From Pseudomonadota bacterium (GTDB lineage Bacteria > Myxococcota_A > UBA9042 > GCA-2863065): DNA of 64,000 nucleotides. The stretch spans positions 1-64,000 of the forward strand of contig SXOX01000162.1 of NCBI GenBank assembly GCA_005776585.1, given 5' to 3'. The translations under genes and the position numbers were made by a program. Each line of letters starts with the position of its first letter. Within the stretch, counting starts at the first letter, position 1. This document shows positions 8,187 through 18,167 of this stretch, in pieces. Under the pieces are notes generated by a model, which saw nothing but the letters and a program-made list of their open reading frames with translations, did no database searches and was not told the DNA's origin.

Positions 8187-11100
8187 CTACCTCACGTAGA
8201 TCGCCAGTCGGCTGCCCTTGTACTGGTCGTTCTGCCCATTGCAGTAGTCGAAACTCGCTCCGACGTAAGCGGCGGTCCCGTCCTTCCAGGCGTTGTTCGA
8301 ATAGGCGCTCGCAAACGTGCTGGCCAATGGGTTCTTGCTCAGCGCAAAGATCGGCCCCGTGTGGGTGGCCGTTCCGAGGAAGACCGTGTTGGGGACGGAC
8401 GCGACCGTCCCCTTGACGACCGTGCTGCTGATGTTCACCCAATCGCCCGGCGTCCCCTGGCCGAAGTAGGCGGCGACCGCTGGGATGAGCGGGAGCGTGA
8501 TCATGGCGCTGCCACACTCGACGGCCAGCGCGTTCTCCGTTGCGGGCTGCGCGCCCAGCGGGATTGGGATACGACGCACGCAGCGAGTGACGGGATCGGG
8601 GCAGTCTCCGGCGTGACGGCCGCTGTCGAAGTGGTCGAAGTCGAACATGCCTCCATTTCGGCCGGCGAAGATCCGGGTCCAGCCACCACCCCCGTCCGTC
8701 ATGTTGCAGTACGCCTCATACGGCGTCTGTTGACCGTCGCTGAGCCAGTACACCCCGTCTTGCGTCGCGCCGGCCTGGAGGTGCGCCAAGCATGAGGCCT
8801 TGGCGTCCGCTGGGGCGCCGATCGCGCTGAGGGTGGCCCGCTCGCGGTAGGCCAGGCCAGCCATCGCCTCGACGCTGGTGACACCGTTGCAGAAGTCGTA
8901 GGCGGCGTCGGAGAGCGTCGACGCGAAGGTGTAGATACCGCTGAAGCTCGACTTGGCCAGCGCGAAGCTCGGGCTCGCGCCGTCGCCAGTCCAGAGCGAG
9001 TCAGGGACCTGGCTCACGGTGCCCGACAGCACCGTCGAGGCCACGGGGACCCACTTTGACGACACGCCCGCTGCCAACAACTGTTCGACGGGTCGCGACA
9101 TCGGGAAGCTCACGCTCGCACTGCCGCAGCTGACCAGGAGGTCGCCAGTCGACCCAGTCATTGGTATGCCGCCACGGCGGAGGCAGCGCGTCTCGGCGTG
9201 GGGACAGAGCCCCTGGTACTGTGGCGCGTCGAAGTGGTCGAAACGATCGGGAGACCCGTTCCGTCCCCGGAAGAGGAAGGTCCAGCCCCCGCCGTCGGTC
9301 GTCATGTCGCACGACGCCACGGTGGCGCCGCCTGGGTCGCTGAGCCAATAGGCGCCGCTGCCAAGCGAGGCGCCTGCGTCGAGGATCGCGCGGCACGAAG
9401 CGTAGGGCGACGTGGGCAGGTTCTTTGGCGCGACGGCGGCGGCCTCTCGAAAGTAGAGGCCATGGAGCGAGTCTCGGTCGAAGACGCCGACGCAGTGATC
9501 GAAGCTCGCCTCTTTCATTGAGGACGCAAACGTATAGATACCGCTGAACTGATTTTGGGTGAGCGCGAAGCTCGCAGTGGCGACATCCCCCGTAAACAGC
9601 CGATTCGGGAGGAGGCTGACGGTGCCCGCGATGGTGGTCGCTGTGACCGGGACCCAGCCGGCCGCCTTGCCGGTCGTGAGCCACTCGCGCACGGCCGTAC
9701 CGAGCGGAAAACGGACCATGGCGTTGCCACACGAGACGCCGATCTCCGCGGCAGAGTCGCCGAGAAGGGCCGGGGCGCGGCGGACGCAGTTGGTGGCGGG
9801 ATCGCTGCACGTACCGGCATAGAGCCCGGCGTCGAAGTGATCGCCGATCGACTCGCTGCCGTTCCGCCCCGCCAGGAGTCGGGTCCAGCCGCCGCCGTCG
9901 GTCGTCATGTCGCACGCAACCTGAAGGGGCGCAGCGAGCGGATCGGGACGGATCCAATACGTGCCGCTCGTGGTCGCGGCTCCGGCGTCGAGCAGCTCGC
10001 GGCAGGTTCGTGCAGTCGTGCCGGCGTCGTTGAGCGGAGCGGCGATGGGTCGCTCGCGATAGTAGATGCGGGCGAAGGAGACGCGATCGCTGACGCCATT
10101 GCAGAAATCGAAGCCGGTGTTGCCTTGACTCGACGCGAACGTGTAGATGCCACCATTGCCGTTCTGGGACAGCGCGTAGCTCGGAACCGTGACGTCCCCC
10201 GTCCACAGCCGATTGGGCAGCTTCCCGACCGTGCCTGCGATAGCGGTCGCCGTCACGGGCACAAGGCCCGCGGTCGTTCCGAGCTCGAGCCAGTCGCGCA
10301 CCCGGTTAGTCAGCGGAAAGCGCACCATGGCGCTGCCACACGAGACGGCGAGATCCACGAGGCCTTGCTTCAGCGACGTAGGCGCCCGCCGCAGACACCG
10401 ACCTGCGGGGTCGGCGCAGCGTTCGGTGTACAGGTCCGTATCGAGGTGCCCGAACGCGCCCTGGCTGCCGTTCTGATGCGAGACGAGCGCAGTCCAGCCG
10501 CCACCATCGGTGGTCATGTCACAGTAGGCCTGAACCACGGTGCCCGGCGCGGGTTGAATCCAATAGACGCCATCGCCGAGCGCGCTGCCAGCGTCGCGGA
10601 TCGCGCGGCAGCTCGCGAGCGCGCCAGCGGCCGTGTTCAGCGCGACCGGTGTCGCCGATTCGCGGAAGGCCAACGTCAGCGTGCTGCTCTGGTCAGCAAC
10701 GCCGTTGCAGTAGTCCCAGCTCCCCCCGCTGCTGGAACCCGACGCGAAGACATAGCTCGACGCAGACTTGTCCTTGCTGAGAATGAAGCTGCGAGTCGTT
10801 GCATTGCCGGTAAAGAACATCGTCGGGAGCAGCGCGACCTCGCCCTGGACGACGGTCGCGGAGATGGGCACCCAGTCGGACCGCGTGCCGGTCTGAGCCC
10901 ACTGGCGCACGGCCTCGGTCATCGGGAACACGACGCTCGCGGCGCCACAGCTGACGAGCACCTCGGTGGCGCGCTCGTCGACGACCGGCGGCGCCCGCCG
11001 AAGACAGCGCGTCGCTGGATCGGGGCAGGTCTCGGCGAAGTCGGCCGCGTCGAGTTGCGCCGGGGCGTTCAATGACCCGTTGCGCGTCGTGATGAGCCGG

Positions 11101-14100
11101 GTCCAGCCGCCCCCGGCGGTCGTCATGTCGCAATACGTCAGCGCGGGCGCTGCGACGCCGTCGCCCAGCCAGTAGAGCCCGCTCCCGGCGGCAAGGCCCG
11201 CCTCCTGAATCCTGCGACACGTGGGCTTCGCCTGCGAGCTGAGGTTCTTGGGAGACTCCGAAGCCGGCTCACGGTAGTACCACCGGACGACGGAGGTCGT
11301 GTCCAGAACGCCGTTGCAGGAGTTGTAGTTGGCCTTAGTGGAAGACGACGCGAAGACCTTGTTCCCGGCAAGCTGACCTTGGCTGAGAATGAAGCCGGAC
11401 TCACTGGCAGTGCCGGTCCAGAGCGTGTTCGGCGGCAGGGCGACGGAGCCCTCGAGCACCCTCGGGTTGGGCAGCGCAATCCAGCCGGCAGCGGCGCCGT
11501 TCGTGAGGTGGGCGCGTGCGGCGTTGGTGACCGCGAAAGCGACCTTGGTGGATCCACAGGTGAAGGCCATCTCGAACTCCCCCTGGGCCGCGGCCGCCGG
11601 CATGCGACGGACGAACGAACTCAAGGGATCGGTCTGCGTGCCAGTGTAGGAGCCCGCATCCAGGCTCTCGACGAAGTTGGCGCTGCCGTTCTTGCCGATG
11701 AAGACCGAGGTCCACCCTCCCCCATCGGTCGTCATGTCGCAGTAGACGGAGTAGGGCGCGCCGTCTCCTTCTTTCAGCCAGTAGACGCCGTCTCCTTTCG
11801 CGGAGCCCGACGCGAGGATCGCGCGACAGCTCGTGGCCGGGCTCACCAGGCTTCCGAGCTGGCAGGCACCGCAGGGGCCACCACAGTCGACGTCGAGCTC
11901 GCCCTGGTTCTTGATGCCGTCGACGCACGAGCAGCTCGGCGTGAACACACAGCCGGTCGCAGGGTTGCAGGAGTCGGCCGTGCACGGGTCCTGATCGTCG
12001 CAGACGATGGCAGGCCCAAGCTGGCACGCGCCGTTCGTGCAACTGCCGGCAGTGTGGCACTCGTCCGCCGCGGTGCACACGCGTGGAAGATTTACCACAC
12101 ACTGCCCCTGCTGACAGTGCGACGTGATGGTACAGCCGTCACCATCGACGCATGACAGGCCGTCGGGACGGTACGTCGGAGTTTGACAGCCGCCCTTGTT
12201 GGACAAGCAGGAGTAACTCAGACAGGGGTCCGTGCCACAGACGTTCGTGACGCCCTGCCCACATACGCCGCCAGAACACGTCTCGCCAGTAGTGCACGGG
12301 TTGCCATCGTCGCAGCCAGAGCCATCGCCCAGAGCCGTGGTCTGGCACACACCTGTTCCCGGGTCACAGACGCCAGATTGGTAGCAGGCATTCAGTGGCT
12401 GACAGACGATCGCGTCGGAGCTCGCGCAGCCGCCGTGGACGGTGAACGCCGCATAGTCACCGTAGAGGTCCCCGCTCTGGATCCCGAGCGACCGGAGAGC
12501 GATGGACGCGCCCTGAGCCTCGAGCACCGCGAGCGAGAGGCCGCCACCTCTGACGACGAGGATGCGTCCGCCGAGGTCCGCGAAGTCGCGCGCGGGCCGG
12601 TACTCGAGCTGATTATAGTTACGCAGTCGTCGTACGTAGGCAGCGTCGATGCCGCCGCCGCCGCACGGTGCATCCGGGATGGTAAACATGGTCCTTGCGG
12701 ACCCTGTAGAGGCGCTCATCGTCATGACCAGGCTCACCTGGCCCGACTCGTTCATCGCGTAGAGCTTACTCGCCCACTCGACAATGACGTGGCCACCGTG
12801 GCTCCCGAACGACTGCGGGGCGACCGCCGGACGCCCAGCCGGCACCGTGTTCCCCGGGGCCTGACCGAGCGACCCGATGACCGTCGCCGTACCATTGGCA
12901 TCCACGGCCCAGACCGTGGGCGAGACGGGATCCCTGGTGACGACGATGAGGCGGTGACCGAATAGTCCAACCTGATCGAAGGTCACATATCCGGCGTTGG
13001 CAATGGTCGCGAGCAAGGAAATCGTGAAGTCAGGCTTGAGGCGGTACAGGCCGTGCGTCAGGCTGATGGCGACCTCATCGACCGCGAATCCCCCGAAACC
13101 AGGTGACGTCGCCAGCCCATAGAGCTTTGTCGATCCCGTACCGCCAAACTCGGTGTAGAGATAAAGCTCACTCAGCTTCCCCCACCGACCCAGCGCTCGA
13201 AGGCTTACAAACGACGAACTGAGATAATCTGCGACCGTGTCTTTGCTTCTCAGTGCCAGCTGCGCCGTCGTAATCGATGGCACGACCGCGGTGCCTGGCG
13301 CAAAGCCACGACACACGCCCCCTTGGCAGTTGGACTGAGGCGTACACAGCGCGCCGTCGTCGCAGGGGGTGCCGTCGAGCGCGAACGTGCCGGCGCACGC
13401 GCCGCCGACGCAGGCGTCGCTGGTCGTACAATCGTCACCATCGTCGCAAGGCGCGGCGTTGTCGGCGTGCGTGCACCCGGTTCCCGGCGCGCAGCCGTCG
13501 TCCGTACAGGGCTCCCCGTCGTCACAGTCACGCGAGGCGCCAACGCATGCACCGCCCTCGCAGGCGTCGTTCGTAGTGCACACATTGCCATCGTTGCACG
13601 ACCCCGGGGCCGCGTCGTGGCGGCAGCCCATAAATGGCGTGCACGAGTCCGCAGTACACGAGTTACCGTCGTTGCAGGGCTTCGGCGTGCCGGGCACGCA
13701 GACCTTGTTCTGGCAGGTGTCGTTCTGAGTACACACATCCCCATCATCGCATCCACCGCTCTTGGCCGGATGAGTGCAGTTCCCGGCGCCGCCGCACACG
13801 TCGTCGGTGCACGGGTTGCCGTCGCCACAGTCCTTGGGCTTGCCTTTGCACTTACCGCGAGCGCACGCATCGTCGAGGGTGCACGCGTCGCCGTCGGAGC
13901 AGGTGCCGGACTGGGCCCGAAAGGCGCAACCGGTCTTCGCGCGGCAGAGGTTCTCCGTGCATGGGTTCTGGTCGTCACAGACCACATTGGCGCGAAGACA
14001 GCCGGTGAGCGGGTCACAGCCAAGCTCAGTGGTGCACGCGTTCTTGTCGTCGCACGACTTGGGCTGCCCGACGCAGAGCCCGCTCTGGCACCGATCGCTG

Positions 14101-14312
14101 CGGGTACAGGCGTTCCCGTCGTTGCACGCGCCGGTGGCGTGCGGATGGGTGCACTGGCCTCCCGAGCAGACGTCTTGCGTGCAGGCGTTGCCGTCGGCGC
14201 AGTCGGCGTTGCTCGTGCAGCTCTCGGCACGGGCGAGCGACGGCGTGAGACCGGCGCTGACGACGATGACACTGAGCGCCACCCGCGCCCAATTGCGAGA
14301 CTGGGAGCTCAT
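8187..14312 (-). CDS. Giant secreted protein: CTDC repeats plus six fibrinogen-C-like domains
   Basis: 2041 residues. The Sec signal (1-23) ends in SLARAESC. A first block of twelve CTDC-type cysteine repeats of the form C(D/N)DGNxCT lies at about residues 24-370. A propeller-like, Cys-poor region spans about 375-610, and a second short CTDC block about 620-810. Then come six tandem domains of about 200 residues, starting near 824, 1029, 1231, 1432, 1637 and 1839. Each opens with a SCRAILDAG-like motif and YW, followed by CDMTTDGGGWT and RNGS, the hallmark of fibrinogen-related (FReD/COLFI-like) domains. The ATG at 14312 has AGGAGG upstream and overlaps the stop of the preceding gene (ATGA). 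It is probably a surface lectin or adhesin. Confidence 0.9.
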   Translation of the reverse strand: MSSQSRNWARVALSVIVVSAGLTPSLARAESCTSNADCADGNACTQDVCSGGQCTHPHATGACNDGNACTRSDRCQSGLCVGQPKSCDDKNACTTELGCDPLTGCLRANVVCDDQNPCTENLCRAKTGCAFRAQSGTCSDGDACTLDDACARGKCKGKPKDCGDGNPCTDDVCGGAGNCTHPAKSGGCDDGDVCTQNDTCQNKVCVPGTPKPCNDGNSCTADSCTPFMGCRHDAAPGSCNDGNVCTTNDACEGGACVGASRDCDDGEPCTDDGCAPGTGCTHADNAAPCDDGDDCTTSDACVGGACAGTFALDGTPCDDGALCTPQSNCQGGVCRGFAPGTAVVPSITTAQLALRSKDTVADYLSSSFVSLRALGRWGKLSELYLYTEFGGTGSTKLYGLATSPGFGGFAVDEVAISLTHGLYRLKPDFTISLLATIANAGYVTFDQVGLFGHRLIVVTRDPVSPTVWAVDANGTATVIGSLGQAPGNTVPAGRPAVAPQSFGSHGGHVIVEWASKLYAMNESGQVSLVMTMSASTGSARTMFTIPDAPCGGGGIDAAYVRRLRNYNQLEYRPARDFADLGGRILVVRGGGLSLAVLEAQGASIALRSLGIQSGDLYGDYAAFTVHGGCASSDAIVCQPLNACYQSGVCDPGTGVCQTTALGDGSGCDDGNPCTTGETCSGGVCGQGVTNVCGTDPCLSYSCLSNKGGCQTPTYRPDGLSCVDGDGCTITSHCQQGQCVVNLPRVCTAADECHTAGSCTNGACQLGPAIVCDDQDPCTADSCNPATGCVFTPSCSCVDGIKNQGELDVDCGGPCGACQLGSLVSPATSCRAILASGSAKGDGVYWLKEGDGAPYSVYCDMTTDGGGWTSVFIGKNGSANFVESLDAGSYTGTQTDPLSSFVRRMPAAAAQGEFEMAFTCGSTKVAFAVTNAARAHLTNGAAAGWIALPNPRVLEGSVALPPNTLWTGTASESGFILSQGQLAGNKVFASSSTKANYNSCNGVLDTTSVVRWYYREPASESPKNLSSQAKPTCRRIQEAGLAAGSGLYWLGDGVAAPALTYCDMTTAGGGWTRLITTRNGSLNAPAQLDAADFAETCPDPATRCLRRAPPVVDERATEVLVSCGAASVVFPMTEAVRQWAQTGTRSDWVPISATVVQGEVALLPTMFFTGNATTRSFILSKDKSASSYVFASGSSSGGSWDYCNGVADQSSTLTLAFRESATPVALNTAAGALASCRAIRDAGSALGDGVYWIQPAPGTVVQAYCDMTTDGGGWTALVSHQNGSQGAFGHLDTDLYTERCADPAGRCLRRAPTSLKQGLVDLAVSCGSAMVRFPLTNRVRDWLELGTTAGLVPVTATAIAGTVGKLPNRLWTGDVTVPSYALSQNGNGGIYTFASSQGNTGFDFCNGVSDRVSFARIYYRERPIAAPLNDAGTTARTCRELLDAGAATTSGTYWIRPDPLAAPLQVACDMTTDGGGWTRLLAGRNGSESIGDHFDAGLYAGTCSDPATNCVRRAPALLGDSAAEIGVSCGNAMVRFPLGTAVREWLTTGKAAGWVPVTATTIAGTVSLLPNRLFTGDVATASFALTQNQFSGIYTFASSMKEASFDHCVGVFDRDSLHGLYFREAAAVAPKNLPTSPYASCRAILDAGASLGSGAYWLSDPGGATVASCDMTTDGGGWTFLFRGRNGSPDRFDHFDAPQYQGLCPHAETRCLRRGGIPMTGSTGDLLVSCGSASVSFPMSRPVEQLLAAGVSSKWVPVASTVLSGTVSQVPDSLWTGDGASPSFALAKSSFSGIYTFASTLSDAAYDFCNGVTSVEAMAGLAYRERATLSAIGAPADAKASCLAHLQAGATQDGVYWLSDGQQTPYEAYCNMTDGGGGWTRIFAGRNGGMFDFDHFDSGRHAGDCPDPVTRCVRRIPIPLGAQPATENALAVECGSAMITLPLIPAVAAYFGQGTPGDWVNISSTVVKGTVASVPNTVFLGTATHTGPIFALSKNPLASTFASAYSNNAWKDGTAAYVGASFDYCNGQNDQYKGSRLAIYVR

Positions 14313-16222
14313 GGGCACACCTCCTGGTGATCGGCGCAGCAGTCGCCGCGCGTGACGCACTCGGCGTCGCATTGACAGGTCGCGCCGGCCGCGAGGTCGG
14401 TACAGCCGCGGTCGAGGCAGCTCTGCGAGCGACAGAGGCCGTCGGTCGCGCAGTCGAGCGAGGCGGCGCACGCGCAGGTCCCGCCACAGCCGTCGCCTCC
14501 GCACGTGAGGCCACCGCAGGCGAGCGCGCACTTGCAGGTGGCGTCGAAGTCGGCGCAGCAGTCGCCATTCGTGAGGCACTCGGGGTCACACTGGCAGCTC
14601 GCGCCGCTCGTGAAGTCGCCGCAGCCGCGCAGCGCACAGGTGGTCGCGACGCAGAGCTCGGCTGCCGAGCAAGACAGGCCGGCGGCGCACGCGCAGGCTG
14701 TACCGCAGCCGTCGTCGCCGCACTTCGCGCCGTCGCAGGCGGGCACACAGGGGCAAGCCGTCGCGTGGTCGGCGCAGCAGTCGCCGCGATCGACGCACGC
14801 CGCGTCGCACTGGCAGCTCGCGTCCACCGTGAGGTCGGCGCAGCCGCGCACGACGCACGAGGTCGAGACGCACGCGCCGTTGGCTCCGCACGCGGTCCCG
14901 GCGGCGCAGTCGCAGGTCGCTCCGCAGCCGTCGTCGCCGCAGCTCTTGCCGTCACAGTTCGGCTTGCAGCCGCAGGTCTCCGCGTAGTCCACGCAACAGT
15001 CGCCGGTCGGGCCACAGGCGGCGTCGCATTGGCAGGTCGCGCCCGCGAGGGTCGTGCCGCAGCCGCGCACCGCGCAGGACGTGGAGAGGCAGAGCTCATC
15101 GGCACCGCAGGCGGTCCCGGGACCGCAGTCGCAGGGGGCGCCGCAGCCGTCGTCTCCACAGGCCGTGCCGTCGCACTGCGGCTTGCACGCGCACAGCGCC
15201 GCAAAGTCGGCGCAGCAGTCGCTCGTCGCCACGCACTCGGCGTCGCACTGGCAGGCGGCCGCCGCGTCATAGTCGCCGCAGCCGCGCTCTGCGCACGTGT
15301 CTGAGATGCAGTCTCCGTCCGGCCCGCACGATGTCCCGGACGGACAGGAGCACAGGCCGCCGCAGCCGTCGTCGAGGCAGGCGCTCCCATCGCACTGGGG
15401 AGCGCAGACGCAGCCCTGGGCGGAGTCGGCGCACACCGCGCAGCGGTCGGCGCAGCAGTCTTTGCGCGTGACGCACGCGTCGTCGCACTGGCAGGCGTCC
15501 GCCACGTCGAGGTCGCCACAGCGCAGCGCGCACGACTGCGCCCCCGTCGCGATGCAGGCTGCGGGGGCCTGCGCTGGGCAGGCAGTGCAGATGTCGTCGC
15601 AGCAGTCGCCCTCTGTCGCGCAGTCGACGTCGCACTGGCACGGCGCCGCCGCATCATACGCGCCGCAGTGGTCGACGCAGCTATCGGGGCCAACGGTGGC
15701 GACGCACTGACCCGCGTCGGTACAGGCCTGCCCCACCGCGCACGTGCCGCACGCACCGCCACAGCCGTCGGCGCCGCAGCCCTTGTTGGCGCAGGCGGGC
15801 ACACAGCCCGAGTCGGCGTCGGGAGCGGACAGGTCACCGGCCGCATCCAGCAGAGACTCGACCTCGGGCGCCGCGTCCACGGCGTCGCCCCCGAGCGTGT
15901 CGAGTGGAGCCGTCGCGTCGACGTCGTTGGGCGAGTGCCCCGAATCAAGCGGCGGTGTCACGTCCTCGGTGAGCGTATCGGTCATGCCAGGTCCCACGTC
16001 GGCGTCCGCCCCAGACGTACCGCCCGCATCCGAGACGGTCGCAGCGTCCGTCGCAGCGTCCGCCGCAACGTCACCGGCAGTGCCGTCCACCTGTGCCGGG
16101 GTGACGTCGGGCGCGGCGGAGCTGCACGCTAGACCACAGGCCGTCGTCGCGGCGACCCACAGGCACCCGAGGAGACGACGTGCAGATCGAGGGGAGGCGC
16201 AGAAGTGCCGAGGAATGGGCAT
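14309..16222 (-). CDS. Lipoprotein with seven somatomedin-B-like cysteine modules
   Basis: 637 residues from ATG 16222; a longer ATG at 16270 is possible but adds residues before a good signal. The lipobox is GLAC, followed by a Thr/Asp/Ala-rich linker. The body alternates two cysteine modules. One is CGxDGCGGxCxC. The other has the somatomedin-B layout C..(R)C....CQCD..C...GDCC.D....C, present seven times, for example CQCDAACVDRGDCCADHATA. In animals SMB domains mediate protein binding (vitronectin, enpp); in bacteria they are uncommon and unstudied. The last codons overlap the start of the giant fibrinogen-like gene, so the two are translated together and may form one surface assembly. Confidence 0.85.
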   Translation of the reverse strand: MPIPRHFCASPRSARRLLGCLWVAATTACGLACSSAAPDVTPAQVDGTAGDVAADAATDAATVSDAGGTSGADADVGPGMTDTLTEDVTPPLDSGHSPNDVDATAPLDTLGGDAVDAAPEVESLLDAAGDLSAPDADSGCVPACANKGCGADGCGGACGTCAVGQACTDAGQCVATVGPDSCVDHCGAYDAAAPCQCDVDCATEGDCCDDICTACPAQAPAACIATGAQSCALRCGDLDVADACQCDDACVTRKDCCADRCAVCADSAQGCVCAPQCDGSACLDDGCGGLCSCPSGTSCGPDGDCISDTCAERGCGDYDAAAACQCDAECVATSDCCADFAALCACKPQCDGTACGDDGCGAPCDCGPGTACGADELCLSTSCAVRGCGTTLAGATCQCDAACGPTGDCCVDYAETCGCKPNCDGKSCGDDGCGATCDCAAGTACGANGACVSTSCVVRGCADLTVDASCQCDAACVDRGDCCADHATACPCVPACDGAKCGDDGCGTACACAAGLSCSAAELCVATTCALRGCGDFTSGASCQCDPECLTNGDCCADFDATCKCALACGGLTCGGDGCGGTCACAASLDCATDGLCRSQSCLDRGCTDLAAGATCQCDAECVTRGDCCADHQEVCP

Positions 16223-16349
16223 TTTCGGAAGGTACGTGGGCGGCCTGGCCGACGTCAACCCGACCGGCATCGAACGAGCACCCCTCGTGACGGCGGGAAC
16301 GAACGCCCGACCGGTTGCGAGGCCGTCGCGTTGCCGCTACGGTCCCGCC

Positions 16350-18149
16350 ATGCCTCGCGCTGCACTCGCTCTCCTGGTCGCGGCCGTGCTGGGCTCGATG
16401 TTGTTGGCAACCGCCGTACGGGCTTCGGACGGCGCGTGCGTGGACAGCCCCGGCGTGCGCATCTTCGTCTCGCCGCGCGCACCGCAGCCGGGGCAGCGCC
16501 TCCGAGTCCTCGTCACGAGCGACGGGGCGCAGAGCGCGCCGGTCATCGTGGCGACCTCCCCCGACGGCAGGTCACAGACGGTCACGCCACGACGCTACGG
16601 CGTCGGCCCCTTCGGATTCGTCGCGGAGACAACGACGGCCACCGCGGGTCCGTGGCGCATGGAGCTCGCCAGCGCCACGACGCAGGCACCTCGCGCCATC
16701 GCCTGCCGCACGGTGCACGTCGGAGTCAGACTCCCCAGCGTGAAGCGTGCGCTCTGGGCGCGGGACACCGAGAATCTGTACAGTCTGTGGATCGAGCACC
16801 TCTTCGCTGCGCCCGAAGACGTCGACGTCAGCTGGCGGCCGCTGCATGACGTGCTTCGAGACGACAAGCGCAACCTGCTCTTCGGTCACCTTGGCCTCGA
16901 CGAGGACGCGCGGCTCGTGCTCCGGCCCGACTGTGCAGATCTGTCCTATGAGCTACGGGCGTACTTCGCATGGAAGCTCGGACTCCCGTTCGGCTATCGG
17001 ACCTGCACGCGTGGCAACGCGAGCCGCTCGCCGACGTGCGGCGAGCTCAACGGCATACGGCTGCCCAATCATCGGCGGTCCGCGATTCGGGAGTTCGAGA
17101 CCTATGTGCGCGGAGAGGTCGCGCGCGAGGCCCACTCGGGGAGCGGCAGGACGGCGCTGGAGACCGACCACTCAGATTACTACCCGGTGGCGCTGACGCA
17201 GGCGAGCCTGCGCCCGGGGACCATCTACGCCGACCCGTACGGTCATGTGCTCATGCTGAGCCAGTGGGTGCCTCCGTCGGCGGATCGCCCGGGGATCCTG
17301 TTTGCCGTGGACGCTCAGCCGGATCAGACCGTCGGTCGACGTCGGTTCTGGGCAGGCTCGTTCCTGTTTCCCGAGGACGGCGCGGTCGCCGGCGCAGGTT
17401 TCAAGCGCTTCCGGCCCATTCGGGCCATGGGACCGAACCGCTTTCGGGCGCTGAGCAACCGGGAGCTCGCGACCCACGCGGACTATGGCGACTTCTCACT
17501 CGACCAGGGCAAGCTTGGCAAGCAGGGCTTCTATGACACGATGGACGCGCTCATCAACCCCGGAGTACGTCCACCCGAGCGTGCGCTCGTGGCACTGATG
17601 GACGCGTTGACCGCGGAGGTGCAGCGACGGGTGTCGGCCGTCGACAATGGCGAGGAGTGGAAGCGCAAGAACCCGCGCGCGACCGCGACCATGCCGGTGG
17701 GCGCCGCGATCTTTCAGACCGCCGGGCCGTGGGAGGACTACGCCTCGCCGTCGCGCGACCTGCGCCTGCTGATCGCGCTCACGGTCGTCTTGGACTTTCC
17801 CAATCGAGTTCGGCGGCAGCCGCAGCGCTTTCAGCTCGCGCCGGGGACGTCCCCCGAGGCAGCAGCCAGCGCCATCGAGGCGCTCATCGCGGCCAACGCA
17901 GCGCGTCGCACGTTTGCCTACACGCGCTCGGACGGTAGCGCACAGACGCTGACGGTCGCCGACGTCATTGCGCGGCAGAAGGCGCTGGAGGTCGCGTACA
18001 ACCCCAACGACTGCCCCGAGGTCCGCTGGGGTGCACCCGCGGGCTCGGCCGAGCTCGCGACGTGCAAACGCCGCGCACCACGCGATCAACAGGTGAAGAT
18101 GGCGGCCTATCGCGCATGGTTCGCGCGTCGCCAGCGTCCGACGCGATGA
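16350..18149 (+). CDS. Secreted protein, possible papain/NlpC-like cysteine peptidase
   Basis: 599 residues from ATG 16350, with a clear Sec signal (MPRAALALLVAAVLGSMLLA). The frame stays open far upstream, but that part is antisense to the SMB lipoprotein. An Ig-like early region (about 30-130) precedes a conserved-looking core. In this core, C195 sits in PDCADLSYELRAYFAWKLG and H299 in ADPYGHVLMLSQW. A Cys at the start of a helix followed by a His on a strand is the arrangement of papain-fold NlpC/CHAP/transglutaminase enzymes, so a cell-wall or protein-cleaving activity is possible. This is inference; no family was recognised with certainty. It is divergent from the SMB gene across 127 bases and convergent with the next gene. 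Confidence 0.75.
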   Translation: MPRAALALLVAAVLGSMLLATAVRASDGACVDSPGVRIFVSPRAPQPGQRLRVLVTSDGAQSAPVIVATSPDGRSQTVTPRRYGVGPFGFVAETTTATAGPWRMELASATTQAPRAIACRTVHVGVRLPSVKRALWARDTENLYSLWIEHLFAAPEDVDVSWRPLHDVLRDDKRNLLFGHLGLDEDARLVLRPDCADLSYELRAYFAWKLGLPFGYRTCTRGNASRSPTCGELNGIRLPNHRRSAIREFETYVRGEVAREAHSGSGRTALETDHSDYYPVALTQASLRPGTIYADPYGHVLMLSQWVPPSADRPGILFAVDAQPDQTVGRRRFWAGSFLFPEDGAVAGAGFKRFRPIRAMGPNRFRALSNRELATHADYGDFSLDQGKLGKQGFYDTMDALINPGVRPPERALVALMDALTAEVQRRVSAVDNGEEWKRKNPRATATMPVGAAIFQTAGPWEDYASPSRDLRLLIALTVVLDFPNRVRRQPQRFQLAPGTSPEAAASAIEALIAANAARRTFAYTRSDGSAQTLTVADVIARQKALEVAYNPNDCPEVRWGAPAGSAELATCKRRAPRDQQVKMAAYRAWFARRQRPTR

Positions 18150-18167
18150 CGATCGGTGGCGCTGTTA

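Noticed and set aside
14026-15948. 640-codon minus-strand frame overlapping the SMB lipoprotein
   Set aside because: Another frame of the same strand; Ala/Arg/Thr-rich with no cysteine modules, while the chosen frame shows seven regular SMB units.
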